Of a DNA stretch of 64,000 nt, positions 26,802 through 36,384 are shown one piece after another; positions within the stretch are counted from its first letter, which is position 1, and every line of letters starts with the position of its first letter. The stretch covers positions 1-64,000 of the forward strand of contig NZ_ARYJ01000015.1 of assembly GCF_000685215.1 (NCBI RefSeq). The letters run 5' to 3'. The position numbers and the translations under genes were made by a program. A model generated the notes under the pieces. That model saw nothing but the letters and a program-made list of their open reading frames with translations, searched no databases and was not told the DNA's origin. Source of the DNA: Hyphomonas jannaschiana VP2. GTDB lineage: Bacteria > Pseudomonadota > Alphaproteobacteria > Caulobacterales > Hyphomonadaceae.

Positions 26802-27628
26802 ATTATTTTCAGCCTCTCGATCCAAAAGACGTTTCGCCGCGCGCGCTAGTCCTCTCGCTGATGAGCAGCGCCTTCACGGCGCCTCAGTCGATCGGGCGTC
26901 TTATCAATGCCGCAGCGCTGTTCGGTATTGAGCCCGCCACGCTTCGTGTCGCGGTGACCCGCCTGCAGAAGGAGGGACTTCTGGAAAGTCCCGACCGCGG
27001 CGTCTACCAGCCCGGCCCGAAATCGAAGGCGCTGACCCGGCGCGTACAGAGCTGGAAAGACGTGTCCAGCCGTATCGTCCCCTGGAATGGCGACTGGCTG
27101 GTGGCGATCACCGGGCATCTCGGCCGGACAGATCGCAAGCAGGTCCGGGCCCGCGAACGCGCACTGGCCTTGTCGGGCTACAAGGAAACAGAGACCGGCT
27201 TCTGGGTACGCCCCGCCAATCTGGCCCGGGACCTGGAAGGCCATCGCGCAGATCTTGTCGGTATCGGAGCCGACGAAGCAATCTCGCTACTGCGTGTAAG
27301 CGAGCGGGCGCTGTCTGGCGGCGCGGAATGGGAAACCCTCTGGTCAACAGCAGACCTAGCCCGCACTTATGCTGAAGCGATCGACGCCATGACCACCAGC
27401 CTGAAACAGTTACCCAGCCTGCCGGGAGACCAGGCGGCCCGCGATTCCCTGCTGATTGGTCAGGCCGTTATCCGGACCATCAACTTCGACCCCCTGCTGC
27501 CACCGGAGCTCGGCGATCAGGAAGGTTTCCTTCGCATGGTGGAAACAATGGTGGCGTACAACAAGGCTGGCCGGAAATGCTGGCAGACCTATCACGCCGC
27601 AATGGAAGCCGACGACAAAAAGATTTGA
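26798..27628 (+). CDS. PaaX-like transcriptional regulator
   Basis: 276 residues from the ATG at 26798; the frame is open much further upstream but only as antisense of the desaturase. N-terminal winged helix (RALVLSLMSSAFTAPQSIGRLINAAALFGIEPATLRVAVTRLQKEG, residues about 14-60) followed by PaaX-type central and C-terminal domains. PaaX represses phenylacetate genes by sensing an acyl-CoA. Here no phenylacetate genes are near, and the divergent neighbour is a desaturase, so sensing of a fatty acyl-CoA is a reasonable guess. Confidence 0.85.
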   Translation: MYYFQPLDPKDVSPRALVLSLMSSAFTAPQSIGRLINAAALFGIEPATLRVAVTRLQKEGLLESPDRGVYQPGPKSKALTRRVQSWKDVSSRIVPWNGDWLVAITGHLGRTDRKQVRARERALALSGYKETETGFWVRPANLARDLEGHRADLVGIGADEAISLLRVSERALSGGAEWETLWSTADLARTYAEAIDAMTTSLKQLPSLPGDQAARDSLLIGQAVIRTINFDPLLPPELGDQEGFLRMVETMVAYNKAGRKCWQTYHAAMEADDKKI

Positions 27629-27665
27629 TACCTTCCCCCTAAAGCATTTTCGGGAGGGAACCAAA

Positions 27666-27809
27666 ATGGAACCAGACGAGCTTTTTGCGTTCGCAATCGG
27701 TACAATCTGGATTATCGCCCAATGGCTTGGGCACGTGATCTACAACAATTTTTTCGAAATACTTATCGTATTCCTATTGTTCATAATTGCAGAAAACACG
27801 GCACGCTAA
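27666..27809 (+). CDS. 47-residue membrane protein
   Basis: A short frame with a strong ribosome site (GGGAGGG, 8 bases before ATG). It encodes an acidic N-terminus (MEPDEL) and two closely spaced hydrophobic stretches, FAFAIGTIWIIAQWLG and NFFEILIVFLLFIIAE, probably a membrane hairpin or one long helix. It lies 37 bases after the PaaX-like gene. The leader-to-coding contrast and codon pattern suggest a genuine small gene. Function unknown. Confidence 0.65.
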   Translation: MEPDELFAFAIGTIWIIAQWLGHVIYNNFFEILIVFLLFIIAENTAR

Positions 27810-27917
27810 GAGCCTCGAAAAGACACACAAAGAAGCTGTTCATACCGTGAAGGCATCTTGAACCTGGCCGCAATCACTTCCACGATTGCCTACCAAGACT
27901 CAGGCCCGCCGCACCTT

Positions 27918-29558
27918 ATGCCAGACAATCCCGCCCCGCCGCCCTTTTCCATTCCGCTGTACCGGCGGATCTGGGTGGCCAATGTGGCATCGCAGTTTGG
28001 CAGCCTGATTCAGAGTGTCGGTGCGGCGTGGCTGATGGTCGAACTGGGGGGAACCAAAACGCAGATCGCCCTCGTTCAGGCATCGGTCACCCTGCCCATC
28101 ATGATCCTGGCCTTGCTGTCCGGCGCCATTGCGGACAACTATCCCCGCCGTCTCGTCATGCTGGTCTGCCAGAGCTGGATGTTCATCCTGTCTGTTGCCT
28201 TATGCATTTTCGCCTGGTTCGGGCACCTGACACCCTGGGCGCTTCTGGGCTTCACCTTCCTGATCGGCTGCGGGACGGCTATGAACGCGCCCTCATGGCA
28301 GGCCACAGTGGGCGACATTGTCCCGCGCGGCACAATTGCCGGCGCGGTGGCCATGAACTCGATGGGCTTCAACATGGCCCGCACAGCCGGCCCAGCGCTC
28401 GGCGGCGCCATCGTTGCAGCGTTCGGATCCGCCGCCGCCTTCACGGTCAATGCCTTCAGTTATCTCGGGATCATATGGGTCCTTTTCAGCTGGCGCCCGG
28501 AGAAGCCGACGCGCCCGACGCTGCGCGAAGACCTCGGCACAGCCATGATGGCCGGCGTTCGCTATGTCTTGCTGTCACCGCCAATCCGGCGCGTCATGTT
28601 CAGGTCGGCCCTGTTTGGCTTCGCCGCGGCCAGTGTCCCGTCGCTCATGCCACTGGTTGCCAGTCACCTCGTTGGCGGTAGTGCGATCACGTTCGGCATC
28701 CTGTCCGGATCCTTCGGCATCGGCGCGGTGATGGGGGCCCTCTCAAACCGGCCGGTGCGCGCGCGCCTGACCAATGAGGCCACGCTTCGCCTGACCGTCA
28801 CTGCGATGATCGCCGGCGCGGTCGTGATCGCGCTCAGCCCCTGGCTGCTCGTTACCGTGTTCGGTCTCGTCGTGTTCGGCTGGGGCTGGCTGCTCGCCAT
28901 GGCGACCATGAATGTGACGGTGCAGATGTCCGCGCCGCGCTGGGTGGTCGGCCGGGCCCTGTCGCTCTACCAGATGTGTGTGTTCGGCACGATGGCTGCC
29001 GGAAGCTGGATGAGCGGCTGGCTCTCAGAGCATCAGGGCATTTCCGACGCGATCCTGATTATGGCGGGCGTGCAGGCTATCGGCCTCTGTATGGGTTTCT
29101 TCCTGCGTTTGCCTGAAGTTCAGGATTTGAACCTTGAGCTTGTCGGACGCTGGAAAGTGCCGGACGTGAAGGTGCCCATCGAACCGCGTGCAGGCCCTGT
29201 CCACATTGCCGTGCACTACCGGATCCGGGAGGAAGACGTCCCGCGCTTCCTGGCCGCCATGAATGAGAGCCGCCGCGTGAGACTGCGCGATGGGGCACGC
29301 AACTGGGCTTTGGTGCGTGACCTCAGCGATCCGGACCTGTGGATTGAAAAATACCGGTTCGGACGCTGGATGGACTATGTGCTCCACAATGAACGGCGCA
29401 CCCATGCCGACCGGGACAGTCTCATCATCCTGCACACCCTGCACCAGGGTAGCTGGCCGCCCCCGATCGTCCGGATGCTGGAGCGTCAGGTCACCGGCGT
29501 CACGATCGATCCGGAGCTATCGACCGAAACCACGAATGACCCGACCCGTAGTGACTGA
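27918..29558 (+). CDS. MFS exporter with C-terminal domain (MFS_3/DUF894 type)
   Basis: 546 residues from ATG; an in-frame TTG at 27858 with AAGG before it is an alternative start. Twelve membrane helices with the MFS loop motif SGAIADNYPRR after helix 2 and a long family-typical second half. Residues from about 415 onward form a soluble domain (HIAVHYRIREEDVPRFLAAM ... RFGRWMDYVLHNERR) like the ferredoxin-like tail found in this MFS_3 group. Relatives export siderophores such as enterobactin (EntS) or other small compounds. The substrate here is unknown, and no siderophore synthesis genes are visible. Confidence 0.87.
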   Translation: MPDNPAPPPFSIPLYRRIWVANVASQFGSLIQSVGAAWLMVELGGTKTQIALVQASVTLPIMILALLSGAIADNYPRRLVMLVCQSWMFILSVALCIFAWFGHLTPWALLGFTFLIGCGTAMNAPSWQATVGDIVPRGTIAGAVAMNSMGFNMARTAGPALGGAIVAAFGSAAAFTVNAFSYLGIIWVLFSWRPEKPTRPTLREDLGTAMMAGVRYVLLSPPIRRVMFRSALFGFAAASVPSLMPLVASHLVGGSAITFGILSGSFGIGAVMGALSNRPVRARLTNEATLRLTVTAMIAGAVVIALSPWLLVTVFGLVVFGWGWLLAMATMNVTVQMSAPRWVVGRALSLYQMCVFGTMAAGSWMSGWLSEHQGISDAILIMAGVQAIGLCMGFFLRLPEVQDLNLELVGRWKVPDVKVPIEPRAGPVHIAVHYRIREEDVPRFLAAMNESRRVRLRDGARNWALVRDLSDPDLWIEKYRFGRWMDYVLHNERRTHADRDSLIILHTLHQGSWPPPIVRMLERQVTGVTIDPELSTETTNDPTRSD

Positions 29559-29566
29559 CGCGGAGC

Positions 29567-29983
29567 TCAGGCCGGGTGTGGCTCCTGAATGCTTTCCAGA
29601 TAAGTCAGCAGGGCATCAATCTCGTAAGGACTGAGAACGAACATCGGCATGTCCGGGTGACCGACAACAATGCCCTCCGCCAGCGCTTCTTCGAGATTTC
29701 GTACCGGGTAGTTTTCAGACAGTTGCCTGAAAGGCTTGGCATCCTGGTGAGGGCTGTTTCCGGTCGGGCCGATGGCATGGCAGGTGGAACACCGTGTTTC
29801 CGCGATCAATCTGCCGACCTTGACCTTGCTATCATAGGCGAATGCGTCGCTCCCCTCCTCGGCTTGAGGCGGAGCTGACGCAGTTTCTTCGGCCTCCGGT
29901 GCAGGTGTCGTATTACATGCTGCCAGAAGTGCGAGGCTCGTCATAAGCCCGGCAACGAGAAACCCGGTACGTCGCTGAAACAT
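29567..29983 (-). CDS. Class I cytochrome c lipoprotein
   Basis: 138 residues. The signal ends in lipobox LAAC (Cys23), then a low-complexity Pro/Glu/Ala linker, then one heme-binding motif CSTCH (Cys65, Cys68, His69). The distal axial ligand is likely a Met in HPDMPMFVLS. The C-terminal EIDALLTYLESI is the usual closing helix. It would be an envelope-anchored electron carrier. It lies at the edge of the gene block with ribonucleotide reductase and stress genes. Confidence 0.9.
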   Translation of the reverse strand: MFQRRTGFLVAGLMTSLALLAACNTTPAPEAEETASAPPQAEEGSDAFAYDSKVKVGRLIAETRCSTCHAIGPTGNSPHQDAKPFRQLSENYPVRNLEEALAEGIVVGHPDMPMFVLSPYEIDALLTYLESIQEPHPA

Positions 29984-30076
29984 GTGAATCCCTTTCAGTC
30001 TGTTCAGTCAGTCTAATGCCGCGGAAAGCGATCGCCTAGCATTGCAACATTAAAGCGATGTCAGCTCCGTCGGCTT

Positions 30077-31801
30077 TCAGCACGTATCCGAGTTGCAGAT
30101 GCTCCCCGCAGCAACAGGCGTCAGCACGTCTTCCCCGCGGCTGCCCTGACGGTACACCGTACACCCTTTCAAGCCCAGATCGCATGCCCGGCGATAGACC
30201 TGCCTGAAATCGTCATACGGCAGGCTGGCATCGACATTGATTGTCTTGGAAATCGCATTGTCCACAAAGCCCTGCGCCGTTGCCTGCATTGCCAGGTGCG
30301 CCTCAGCGGAAAGTTGCGAAGCGGTGACGAAAGCTGGCGGAACTGAACCACGCGCACCTTTCCGCCAAGCTTGCACAGAAAAATCTTCGAGCTCCATGAT
30401 GTCGTCTCCGCCATCCAGGCGCTTTACGCGCCGGTTGACTGAAGCAGCATAGACCGGCTCGATGCCTGCAGAGACGTTTCCTGCCAGAAGGCTGATCGAC
30501 CCGGTCGGTGCGATGGCGAGCAAATGACTGTTCCGGATTCCTTTCCTGCGGATCAACGCCCTTATTCCTTCCGGCAAGCGATGCGTAAACGGACGGTCAA
30601 GGAAGGCGTCCACCTCAAAAAGAGGAAAGCTGCCCTTTTCTTCCGCCAGCTCCACCGAACTTTGATAGGCCGCATTCCGCATGGTTCCCAGCACACGGGC
30701 CGTGAATTCCCGCCCGGCATTGCTGTCATAGTCCAGCCCAAGCATGATCAGAGCATCTGCCAGCCCCGTTATCCCCAGCCCGATCCGACGGGCGGATCTT
30801 GCCTGCTCAGCCTGAGCCATCAACGGGAAGTGCGAGAGGTCCAGAACGTTGTCCAGAAAGCGCACCGCCAGATGCACGGTGCTTGCGACAGACTCAAAGT
30901 CAAACCCGGCCTTGTCGGAAAAGGGATGACTGATAAATCGCGCAAGATTGATGGAGCCCAGGTCACATGCCCCGTAAGGCGGCAACGGCACTTCGCCACA
31001 GGGATTGCAGGCATGGATCGTCTCGATGTAGCCGAGATTGCTCTCCCGATTTATCCGATCAATGAACAGAACGCCGGGCTCGCCACTCCCGTAAGCCGCA
31101 CGAAGCATCCGGTCCCAAAGATCGCGCGCTTTCAGGGTCCGGATCACCTGCTCTCCGAACACAAGCGGCCACGCATCATCTGCGTCCACGGCCCGGATGA
31201 ATTCATCAGTCACCAGGACGGAAAGATTGAAGTGCGAAAGCACGCCGGCCGCCGTTTTTGAATCAATGAAGGCTTCGATATCCGGGTGGTCGCAGCGAAG
31301 GACCGCCATCATCGCCCCGCGGCGGGCGCGGTCTGCGGTCATGGTCTCACACATCGCATCCCACAGGCGCATGAAGGAGACGGGGCCGCTGGCAATATTG
31401 CCCGTCCTTACGGCTGCCGCCCCCGCAGGCCTTACAGGTGAAAAGTCGAGCCCAATTCCGCCGCCAGCCTGCAGGGTGATGGCGCTCTCCCGCAAAGCGG
31501 TGAACAGGCCGTCGATGGAGTCATCCAGCGCGCCCATGACAAAGCAATTCAGCAGGGTCGCGCTACGTTCGGTCCCTGCATTGGCGAGGATCCGCCCCCC
31601 CGGGAGGAAGCGGAAGTCCGCCAGAAGGCCAAGAAACTTCTCCGCCCAGAATGGCTGATCCTTTGCTTCAACGGAGGCCACAGCCCGGGCCACACGGCGC
31701 CAGGTTTCATCAATACCAGCCTCATTTCCAAACCGGTATTTCCGTCGCCAGATGTCTTCAGATACTGGCGCAGGAAAAACGGGAGGCGGCAACGACATCA
31801 T
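30077..31801 (-). CDS. nrdJ: Adenosylcobalamin-dependent ribonucleotide reductase (class II)
   Basis: 574 residues from the ATG at 31801, nine bases after GGGAGG. It reduces ribonucleotides to deoxyribonucleotides using B12, with no oxygen requirement. Visible: LPGGRILANAG, the LLNCF cysteine, NPCGEVPLPPYGACDLGSIN with active-site Asn/Cys/Glu, APTGSISLLAG, and a C-terminal shuttle CNSDTC. It is short, without an ATP-cone domain. It is the third gene of a Usp-DUF3775-nrdJ unit, so it may be made under stress or oxygen limitation. I see no cobalamin riboswitch upstream. Confidence 0.93.
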   Translation of the reverse strand: MMSLPPPVFPAPVSEDIWRRKYRFGNEAGIDETWRRVARAVASVEAKDQPFWAEKFLGLLADFRFLPGGRILANAGTERSATLLNCFVMGALDDSIDGLFTALRESAITLQAGGGIGLDFSPVRPAGAAAVRTGNIASGPVSFMRLWDAMCETMTADRARRGAMMAVLRCDHPDIEAFIDSKTAAGVLSHFNLSVLVTDEFIRAVDADDAWPLVFGEQVIRTLKARDLWDRMLRAAYGSGEPGVLFIDRINRESNLGYIETIHACNPCGEVPLPPYGACDLGSINLARFISHPFSDKAGFDFESVASTVHLAVRFLDNVLDLSHFPLMAQAEQARSARRIGLGITGLADALIMLGLDYDSNAGREFTARVLGTMRNAAYQSSVELAEEKGSFPLFEVDAFLDRPFTHRLPEGIRALIRRKGIRNSHLLAIAPTGSISLLAGNVSAGIEPVYAASVNRRVKRLDGGDDIMELEDFSVQAWRKGARGSVPPAFVTASQLSAEAHLAMQATAQGFVDNAISKTINVDASLPYDDFRQVYRRACDLGLKGCTVYRQGSRGEDVLTPVAAGSICNSDTC

Positions 31802-31825
31802 TTCCACCAGCCTCCCATGGATGTC

Positions 31826-32293
31826 TCAGGATAACTCATCCGGCGGCGGATACCCCATCGCCTCGAGTGCATTCTCGATATAGTCGCTGCCCATTTGCAG
31901 CTCTTCCAGGTAATCGATCACATTGAAGGGTTCTGCTTCGCGCGCAGCCCGGCGAGCGGAAGCCCAGTCCCTCGCCTCATAGTCTCCGCGACCAACCCAG
32001 ATCAGTGCGAGCAGGTCATGTTTCGCATCGACATTGAGCCCGCGGATCAGTCCTTCAAGCTCGTCATCCAGCACATCCTCATGCGGCTCTTCAGCCTCAT
32101 CGGCGATTGCATCAAGATCGGTAATCGGATCATCACCGCGATCATTATCGACCACGTCGTCCTCTTCCATCGGCATGATGCCTTCGCCCTGATAGGACTG
32201 GGCCAGAACAGCGATACGGTAGGCGACGTCCGGATCAATCGTCAGATCGAAGGCACGATCCCCCTGAATGACTTTTTTCATTCGCGCCCCCAT
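31826..32293 (-). CDS. DUF3775-domain protein
   Basis: 155 residues from the ATG that overlaps the upstream stop as TGATG; a second ATG at 32281, with GGGGGCG before it, may be the main start. A very acidic middle (EEDDVVDNDRGDDPITDLD) leads into the DUF3775 signature LLALIWVGRGDYE and EEWL-like helices ending YIENALEAMGYPP. Function of the domain is unknown. It is sandwiched between a universal stress protein and nrdJ, with nrdJ's ribosome site just after its stop, so the three appear coregulated. Confidence 0.82.
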   Translation of the reverse strand: MGARMKKVIQGDRAFDLTIDPDVAYRIAVLAQSYQGEGIMPMEEDDVVDNDRGDDPITDLDAIADEAEEPHEDVLDDELEGLIRGLNVDAKHDLLALIWVGRGDYEARDWASARRAAREAEPFNVIDYLEELQMGSDYIENALEAMGYPPPDELS

Positions 32294-33132
32294 CAATGCG
32301 ACAGCAGCAGAGGCACTTTCGCCTCGCGCAGCAGTGTGCGGGTCACACCGGGAAGGAATGCCTGCTGCAGTCGGGAATGGCGATACCCGCCCATAACAAT
32401 GAGGTCGGCATCGAAGGACGTAGCAACATCCATCAGGGCTTCGGCGGTAGAGCGGCCAATGCTGTCTTCATTCCTGACTTCCACATCTCCGACATGGCGG
32501 GACAGGTGTGCGCCGACATCCCAGGCAGGCCCCGCTCCGTGGCTCGTATCACCGGGCTTGGCATCGACGGTGGCGACACAAACCTTAGCATCATCATTCA
32601 TCAGGAGCAGACTGTCATGCAGGGCGCGCGTCGCTTCCCGGCTTGCGTCCCAGGCAATCATCGCCCGCTGGCCAACCGTTGTGCCGGACCACTCCTCCGG
32701 CACGATCAGGACGGGCCGACCGCCGCCCAGCAGGACGCCTTCCAGCAGGTCGGCATGCGGTTGTTCGTCGGATTTCCCGGGCGCGCGGACAACCACAATG
32801 TCCGCATGGCGGGCATTCATGGCAGACAGGGATTCAACCCTGTTCGGGAACGCCTCGAAATGACGCATCTCGATCGCGGGAGACTGCTGGTCGACACTAT
32901 CCTCGAATTTTTTCCAGGCACCGGACATCGTGTCCCGCGTCTGCTGAAGAATGGAGGCGTAAACTTCCCCTGCAGAACCGTCTCCATACCCAAGGATCAT
33001 GGGCGGAAGAACAGTAAATGCGGCACAGCTGAGGTGTGCATCATTCGCCACGGCAAGCATTTTGGCGAAATCGAACGCGGCCTTGTCTCCATCCGGAGAG
33101 GCCATACAGACGCTAATATCCTTGATCTTCAC
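32293..33132 (-). CDS. Universal stress protein, tandem-domain type
   Basis: 279 residues starting at GTG with GGAG nine bases upstream. Length fits two USP domains: the first starts KDISVCMASPDGDKAAFDFA, the second covers GRPVLIVPEEW and the closing DADLIVMGGYRHSRLQQAFL ... KVPLLLSH. The usual GxxGx9GS nucleotide motif is modified (GGYRHSRLQQAFLPGVT), as in a common alphaproteobacterial subgroup. First gene of the unit leading to nrdJ. Role in stress survival is assumed from the family. Confidence 0.9.
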   Translation of the reverse strand: MKIKDISVCMASPDGDKAAFDFAKMLAVANDAHLSCAAFTVLPPMILGYGDGSAGEVYASILQQTRDTMSGAWKKFEDSVDQQSPAIEMRHFEAFPNRVESLSAMNARHADIVVVRAPGKSDEQPHADLLEGVLLGGGRPVLIVPEEWSGTTVGQRAMIAWDASREATRALHDSLLLMNDDAKVCVATVDAKPGDTSHGAGPAWDVGAHLSRHVGDVEVRNEDSIGRSTAEALMDVATSFDADLIVMGGYRHSRLQQAFLPGVTRTLLREAKVPLLLSH

Positions 33133-33269
33133 GGGAAGTCTCCATTCTTGGCATAGTCGATTTCACATCACACCATAGCTGAAAGTCGTTCATTTCAATA
33201 CGCGTCCCTACGTAGCAGATATTCTCACGATTTTCGGGTATAAGTCGCGCATTGGGATCAAATTTTACA

Positions 33270-34013
33270 ATGCCTGCTTCAAAATCCGACAAACAGACCT
33301 CCGGGCAAACCGACATTTTGATGGAAGGTCGCGGTTTGGAGCGAACCTTCATAACAGGCGAAGTGTCCGTCCACGCTTTACGCGGCGTCGATATTTCCCT
33401 GAAACGCGGTGAACTGGTTGTGTTGCTCGGCCATTCCGGCAGCGGCAAGTCCACCCTGCTCAACATACTCGGCGGACTGGACCGGGCGACCGCCGGCACA
33501 CTGCATTTCGACGGTCACGATCTCACCCATGCAAGCGATGACGAGCTGACACGATACCGCCGACGCTCGGTCGGGTTTGTGTTCCAGTTCTACAATCTCG
33601 TCGCAGGCCTGACCGCGAAAGAAAACGTGTCCCTGGTCACAGAGATCGCGAAAAGCCCGATGAAACCGGAAGAAGCGCTCGAGCTCGTGGGTCTGGGGAA
33701 CCGGGTCCAGCACTTCCCGGCTCAGCTTTCCGGGGGTGAGCAGCAACGTGTGGCTGTCGCGAGAGCCATTGCGAAACGCCCTCAAATTCTCTTCTGCGAT
33801 GAGCCGACCGGCGCTCTGGACAGCCAGACCGGCATTCGCGTGCTTGAGGCGCTGGACCGGGTGAACCGCGAACTATCCACAACCATGCTGATCATCACCC
33901 ACAATGTCGGAATTGGTGAAATTGCAGACCGTGTCCTGCGAATGCAGGATGGATTGATCATTGAGGAAACGGCGCCAAAGCGCCGGCTGAAACCCTCGGA
34001 GATTTCCTGGTGA
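33270..34013 (+). CDS. ABC transporter ATPase (MacB/LolD type)
   Basis: 247 residues from ATG; a TTG six codons upstream is possible. Complete ATPase motifs: Walker [11 protein letters not shown]-loop FQFYNL, signature [14 protein letters not shown], Walker [13 protein letters not shown] and switch His in IITHN. It powers a FtsX-type permease encoded next, whose GTG start overlaps this stop by four bases. With the HlyD protein third in line, it forms a tripartite-type exporter resembling DevBCA or MacAB. Confidence 0.93.
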   Translation: MPASKSDKQTSGQTDILMEGRGLERTFITGEVSVHALRGVDISLKRGELVVLLGHSGSGKSTLLNILGGLDRATAGTLHFDGHDLTHASDDELTRYRRRSVGFVFQFYNLVAGLTAKENVSLVTEIAKSPMKPEEALELVGLGNRVQHFPAQLSGGEQQRVAVARAIAKRPQILFCDEPTGALDSQTGIRVLEALDRVNRELSTTMLIITHNVGIGEIADRVLRMQDGLIIEETAPKRRLKPSEISW

Positions 34014-36382
34014 AGGGCCTCTCCCCTCTCGACATCAAGCTGCTTCGCGACATCTGGCACATGCGAGGCCAGGCGATAGCCGTCGGCATCATTGTAGCCT
34101 GCGGTGTTGCAATAATGGTCATGGCCCTCGGCACGCTCAGCACACTGAGCGCGAGCCGCGACGCCTATTATGAGCGTTACCGCTTCGCAGACGTCTTCAC
34201 ATCCGTACGCCGAGCCCCGGAGAGTGCCGCGGCACGCTTACGGGCAATCGATGGCGTTCAGACGATCGAAACCCGCATCGTGCGCCTCGTCATTTTACGC
34301 ATCCCCGACGTCGAAGAGCCGGCCAATGCACAGATTGTTTCCTTGCCCGATACGGGCGAGAGCATACTGAATCGGATCGTCCTGTTTAGCGGCCGGTATC
34401 CGGAAACACGCTCGCCGGATGAGATCATCATTTCAAATGCCTTTGCCGAGGCGAACGGTCTGCAGACTGGCGATGCGATTGAAGCCGTCATGAATGGTCG
34501 CCTGCGCGCGCTCACTATCGTCGGCATCGGCGACAGTCCGGAGTTCATCTACGCCCTTGGTCCCGGCTCTCTGATGCCCGATGACCGGCTGTTCGGCATA
34601 TTCTGGATGCGCAGGCAGGCGCTGGAAGCCGCATTTGATCTCGATGGCGCCTTCAACAGTGTCAGCCTGACCGTGGCACCAGGAACGGATACCGCGCTTG
34701 TCATAGACCAGGTGGACGACGTGCTCGCCCCTTATGGCGGGACGGGCGCGATCGACCGGTCCGATCAATTGTCGAATGCTTTTGTCGAATCCGAGATGAA
34801 CCAGCTGAAAACGATGGCGAGGATTATCCCCGCCGTCTTCCTAGCTGTTTCAGCCGTGCTGATACACTCGATACTCAATCGCCTGATCCAGACGGAGCGC
34901 CAGCAGATTGGTCTTTTCAAGGCGTTCGGCTATTCCCGGCGGGAAATCACCTGGCACTATCTGAAATTCGCGATAGCGATAACGGCTGGCGGCGTCCTGG
35001 CCGGTTTCGCACTTGGCTTCATCCTCCAGAACCTGATCACACAATTGTACGCCGAGACGTTCCGGATCCCGGACCTGACCTGGCGCATAGACAGTTTTGC
35101 CCTCTTCGCCAGCGCTCTGGCGGCGCTCGGATCCGCGATAGCCGGATCAATGAGCGCAGCTCTTGGGGCCGCGAAGCTTTCGCCGGCTGAAGCCATGCAA
35201 CCCGCCCCGCCGGTCAACTACCATCAGGGCTGGCTTCGCTACATCCTGCAGATGCGGTGGCTGGATGAGCCTACGCGCCTCATCCTGCGTCACCTGTTCC
35301 GCTTTCCCGCAAGAACGGCTGCCAACCTGTTCGGCATTGCCGCGGCCGTCGCCCTGCTGGTCAGCACGCTTTTCAGCTTCGACGCGATCGACACAATTAT
35401 GGAGCAGATGTTTTTCCGTACGAATGCGCATGATGCTGCCATCACCTTCTTCGAGGGACGGAACGATACGGCCCTGTCCGAGCTCTCACGCCTTCCTGGT
35501 GTCATGAGCGCCGAAGGTGTACGGGATATTCCCGCCAGCCTTGAAGCCGGACACCGCTCCGAACGCGTTGGCATCACCGGATTGCCTGCCGACGCACAGT
35601 TGAGGCGCATCCTGTCTGCAGACGGACGGTACGTTGACATTCCCTCGACAGGGATTGTCCTTTCATCACAACTGGCCGACATGCTGCACGTAACGACTGG
35701 AGATCTCGTAACGGCTCATTTTCTGGATGCGACCCGGCCCGTGGTCGACTTGCCCGTAACCGCAGTGGTCGATGAATTTGTCGGGACACCGGCGTTCATG
35801 GACCTGCAAACAATGAACGCCTTGCTGGACCAGCCGCCAACCATATCCGGCGCTTATCTGAAGCTTGACCCGCTCGCCCAGGCTGCATTCGAGGAGAGTG
35901 TGATTGAACGACCCGGGATTGCAGGCGTTTCACTGCGCGCAGCCGCAATCGACTCCTTTGAGGAAACGCTGCAGGAAACAATCTATATCATGATGAGCAT
36001 TTATGCCGTCATCGGCGGGGCGATCGCGGCAGGTGTCGTTTACAATGCTGCGCGCATCAGCCTGACTGAACGGGGACGTGAACTGGCAAGTCTACGTGTT
36101 CTCGGGTTCACCCATCATGAAGTGGGTTACATCCTGCTTGGAGAGCTCGCGCTGGTTGCGCTCGTCGGAATTCCGATTGGCTGTATTGGGGGAATTGCAT
36201 TGGCCCATCTGATCGCGACTGCTATGGCGACTGAATTATATCGCATCCCTGTCGTCGTGAACCCTTCCACTTTGGGCGTCGCTGCAATGATCGTACTGTT
36301 CTCCTCAACGATTGCCGCATTGTTTGTTGTCCGGCGAGTGCGCTCTCTGGATCTCATAGCAGTGCTGAAAACAAGGGAATAG
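34010..36382 (+). CDS. FtsX-type ABC permease, two-core
   Basis: 790 residues from GTG. It has two FtsX cores: the first after a long periplasmic MacB-like domain (helices near residues 270-390), the second at the C-terminus ([21 protein letters not shown]... [26 protein letters not shown]). This is the eight-to-ten-helix layout used to move lipids, peptides or other hydrophobic compounds through mechanotransmission instead of ordinary transport. The stop overlaps the HlyD gene region by a single base. Cargo unknown. Confidence 0.9.
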   Translation: MKGLSPLDIKLLRDIWHMRGQAIAVGIIVACGVAIMVMALGTLSTLSASRDAYYERYRFADVFTSVRRAPESAAARLRAIDGVQTIETRIVRLVILRIPDVEEPANAQIVSLPDTGESILNRIVLFSGRYPETRSPDEIIISNAFAEANGLQTGDAIEAVMNGRLRALTIVGIGDSPEFIYALGPGSLMPDDRLFGIFWMRRQALEAAFDLDGAFNSVSLTVAPGTDTALVIDQVDDVLAPYGGTGAIDRSDQLSNAFVESEMNQLKTMARIIPAVFLAVSAVLIHSILNRLIQTERQQIGLFKAFGYSRREITWHYLKFAIAITAGGVLAGFALGFILQNLITQLYAETFRIPDLTWRIDSFALFASALAALGSAIAGSMSAALGAAKLSPAEAMQPAPPVNYHQGWLRYILQMRWLDEPTRLILRHLFRFPARTAANLFGIAAAVALLVSTLFSFDAIDTIMEQMFFRTNAHDAAITFFEGRNDTALSELSRLPGVMSAEGVRDIPASLEAGHRSERVGITGLPADAQLRRILSADGRYVDIPSTGIVLSSQLADMLHVTTGDLVTAHFLDATRPVVDLPVTAVVDEFVGTPAFMDLQTMNALLDQPPTISGAYLKLDPLAQAAFEESVIERPGIAGVSLRAAAIDSFEETLQETIYIMMSIYAVIGGAIAAGVVYNAARISLTERGRELASLRVLGFTHHEVGYILLGELALVALVGIPIGCIGGIALAHLIATAMATELYRIPVVVNPSTLGVAAMIVLFSSTIAALFVVRRVRSLDLIAVLKTRE

Positions 36383-36384
36383 TG

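Noticed and set aside
31802-33251. Cobalamin riboswitch or FNR/FixK box for the Usp-DUF3775-nrdJ unit
   Set aside because: No B12-box-like sequence or TTGAT-N4-ATCAA palindrome was found in the upstream DNA.
33953-33966. TTGATCATT near the end of the ABC ATPase gene as FNR half-site
   Set aside because: It lies inside a coding region, has wrong spacing and has only one half-site.
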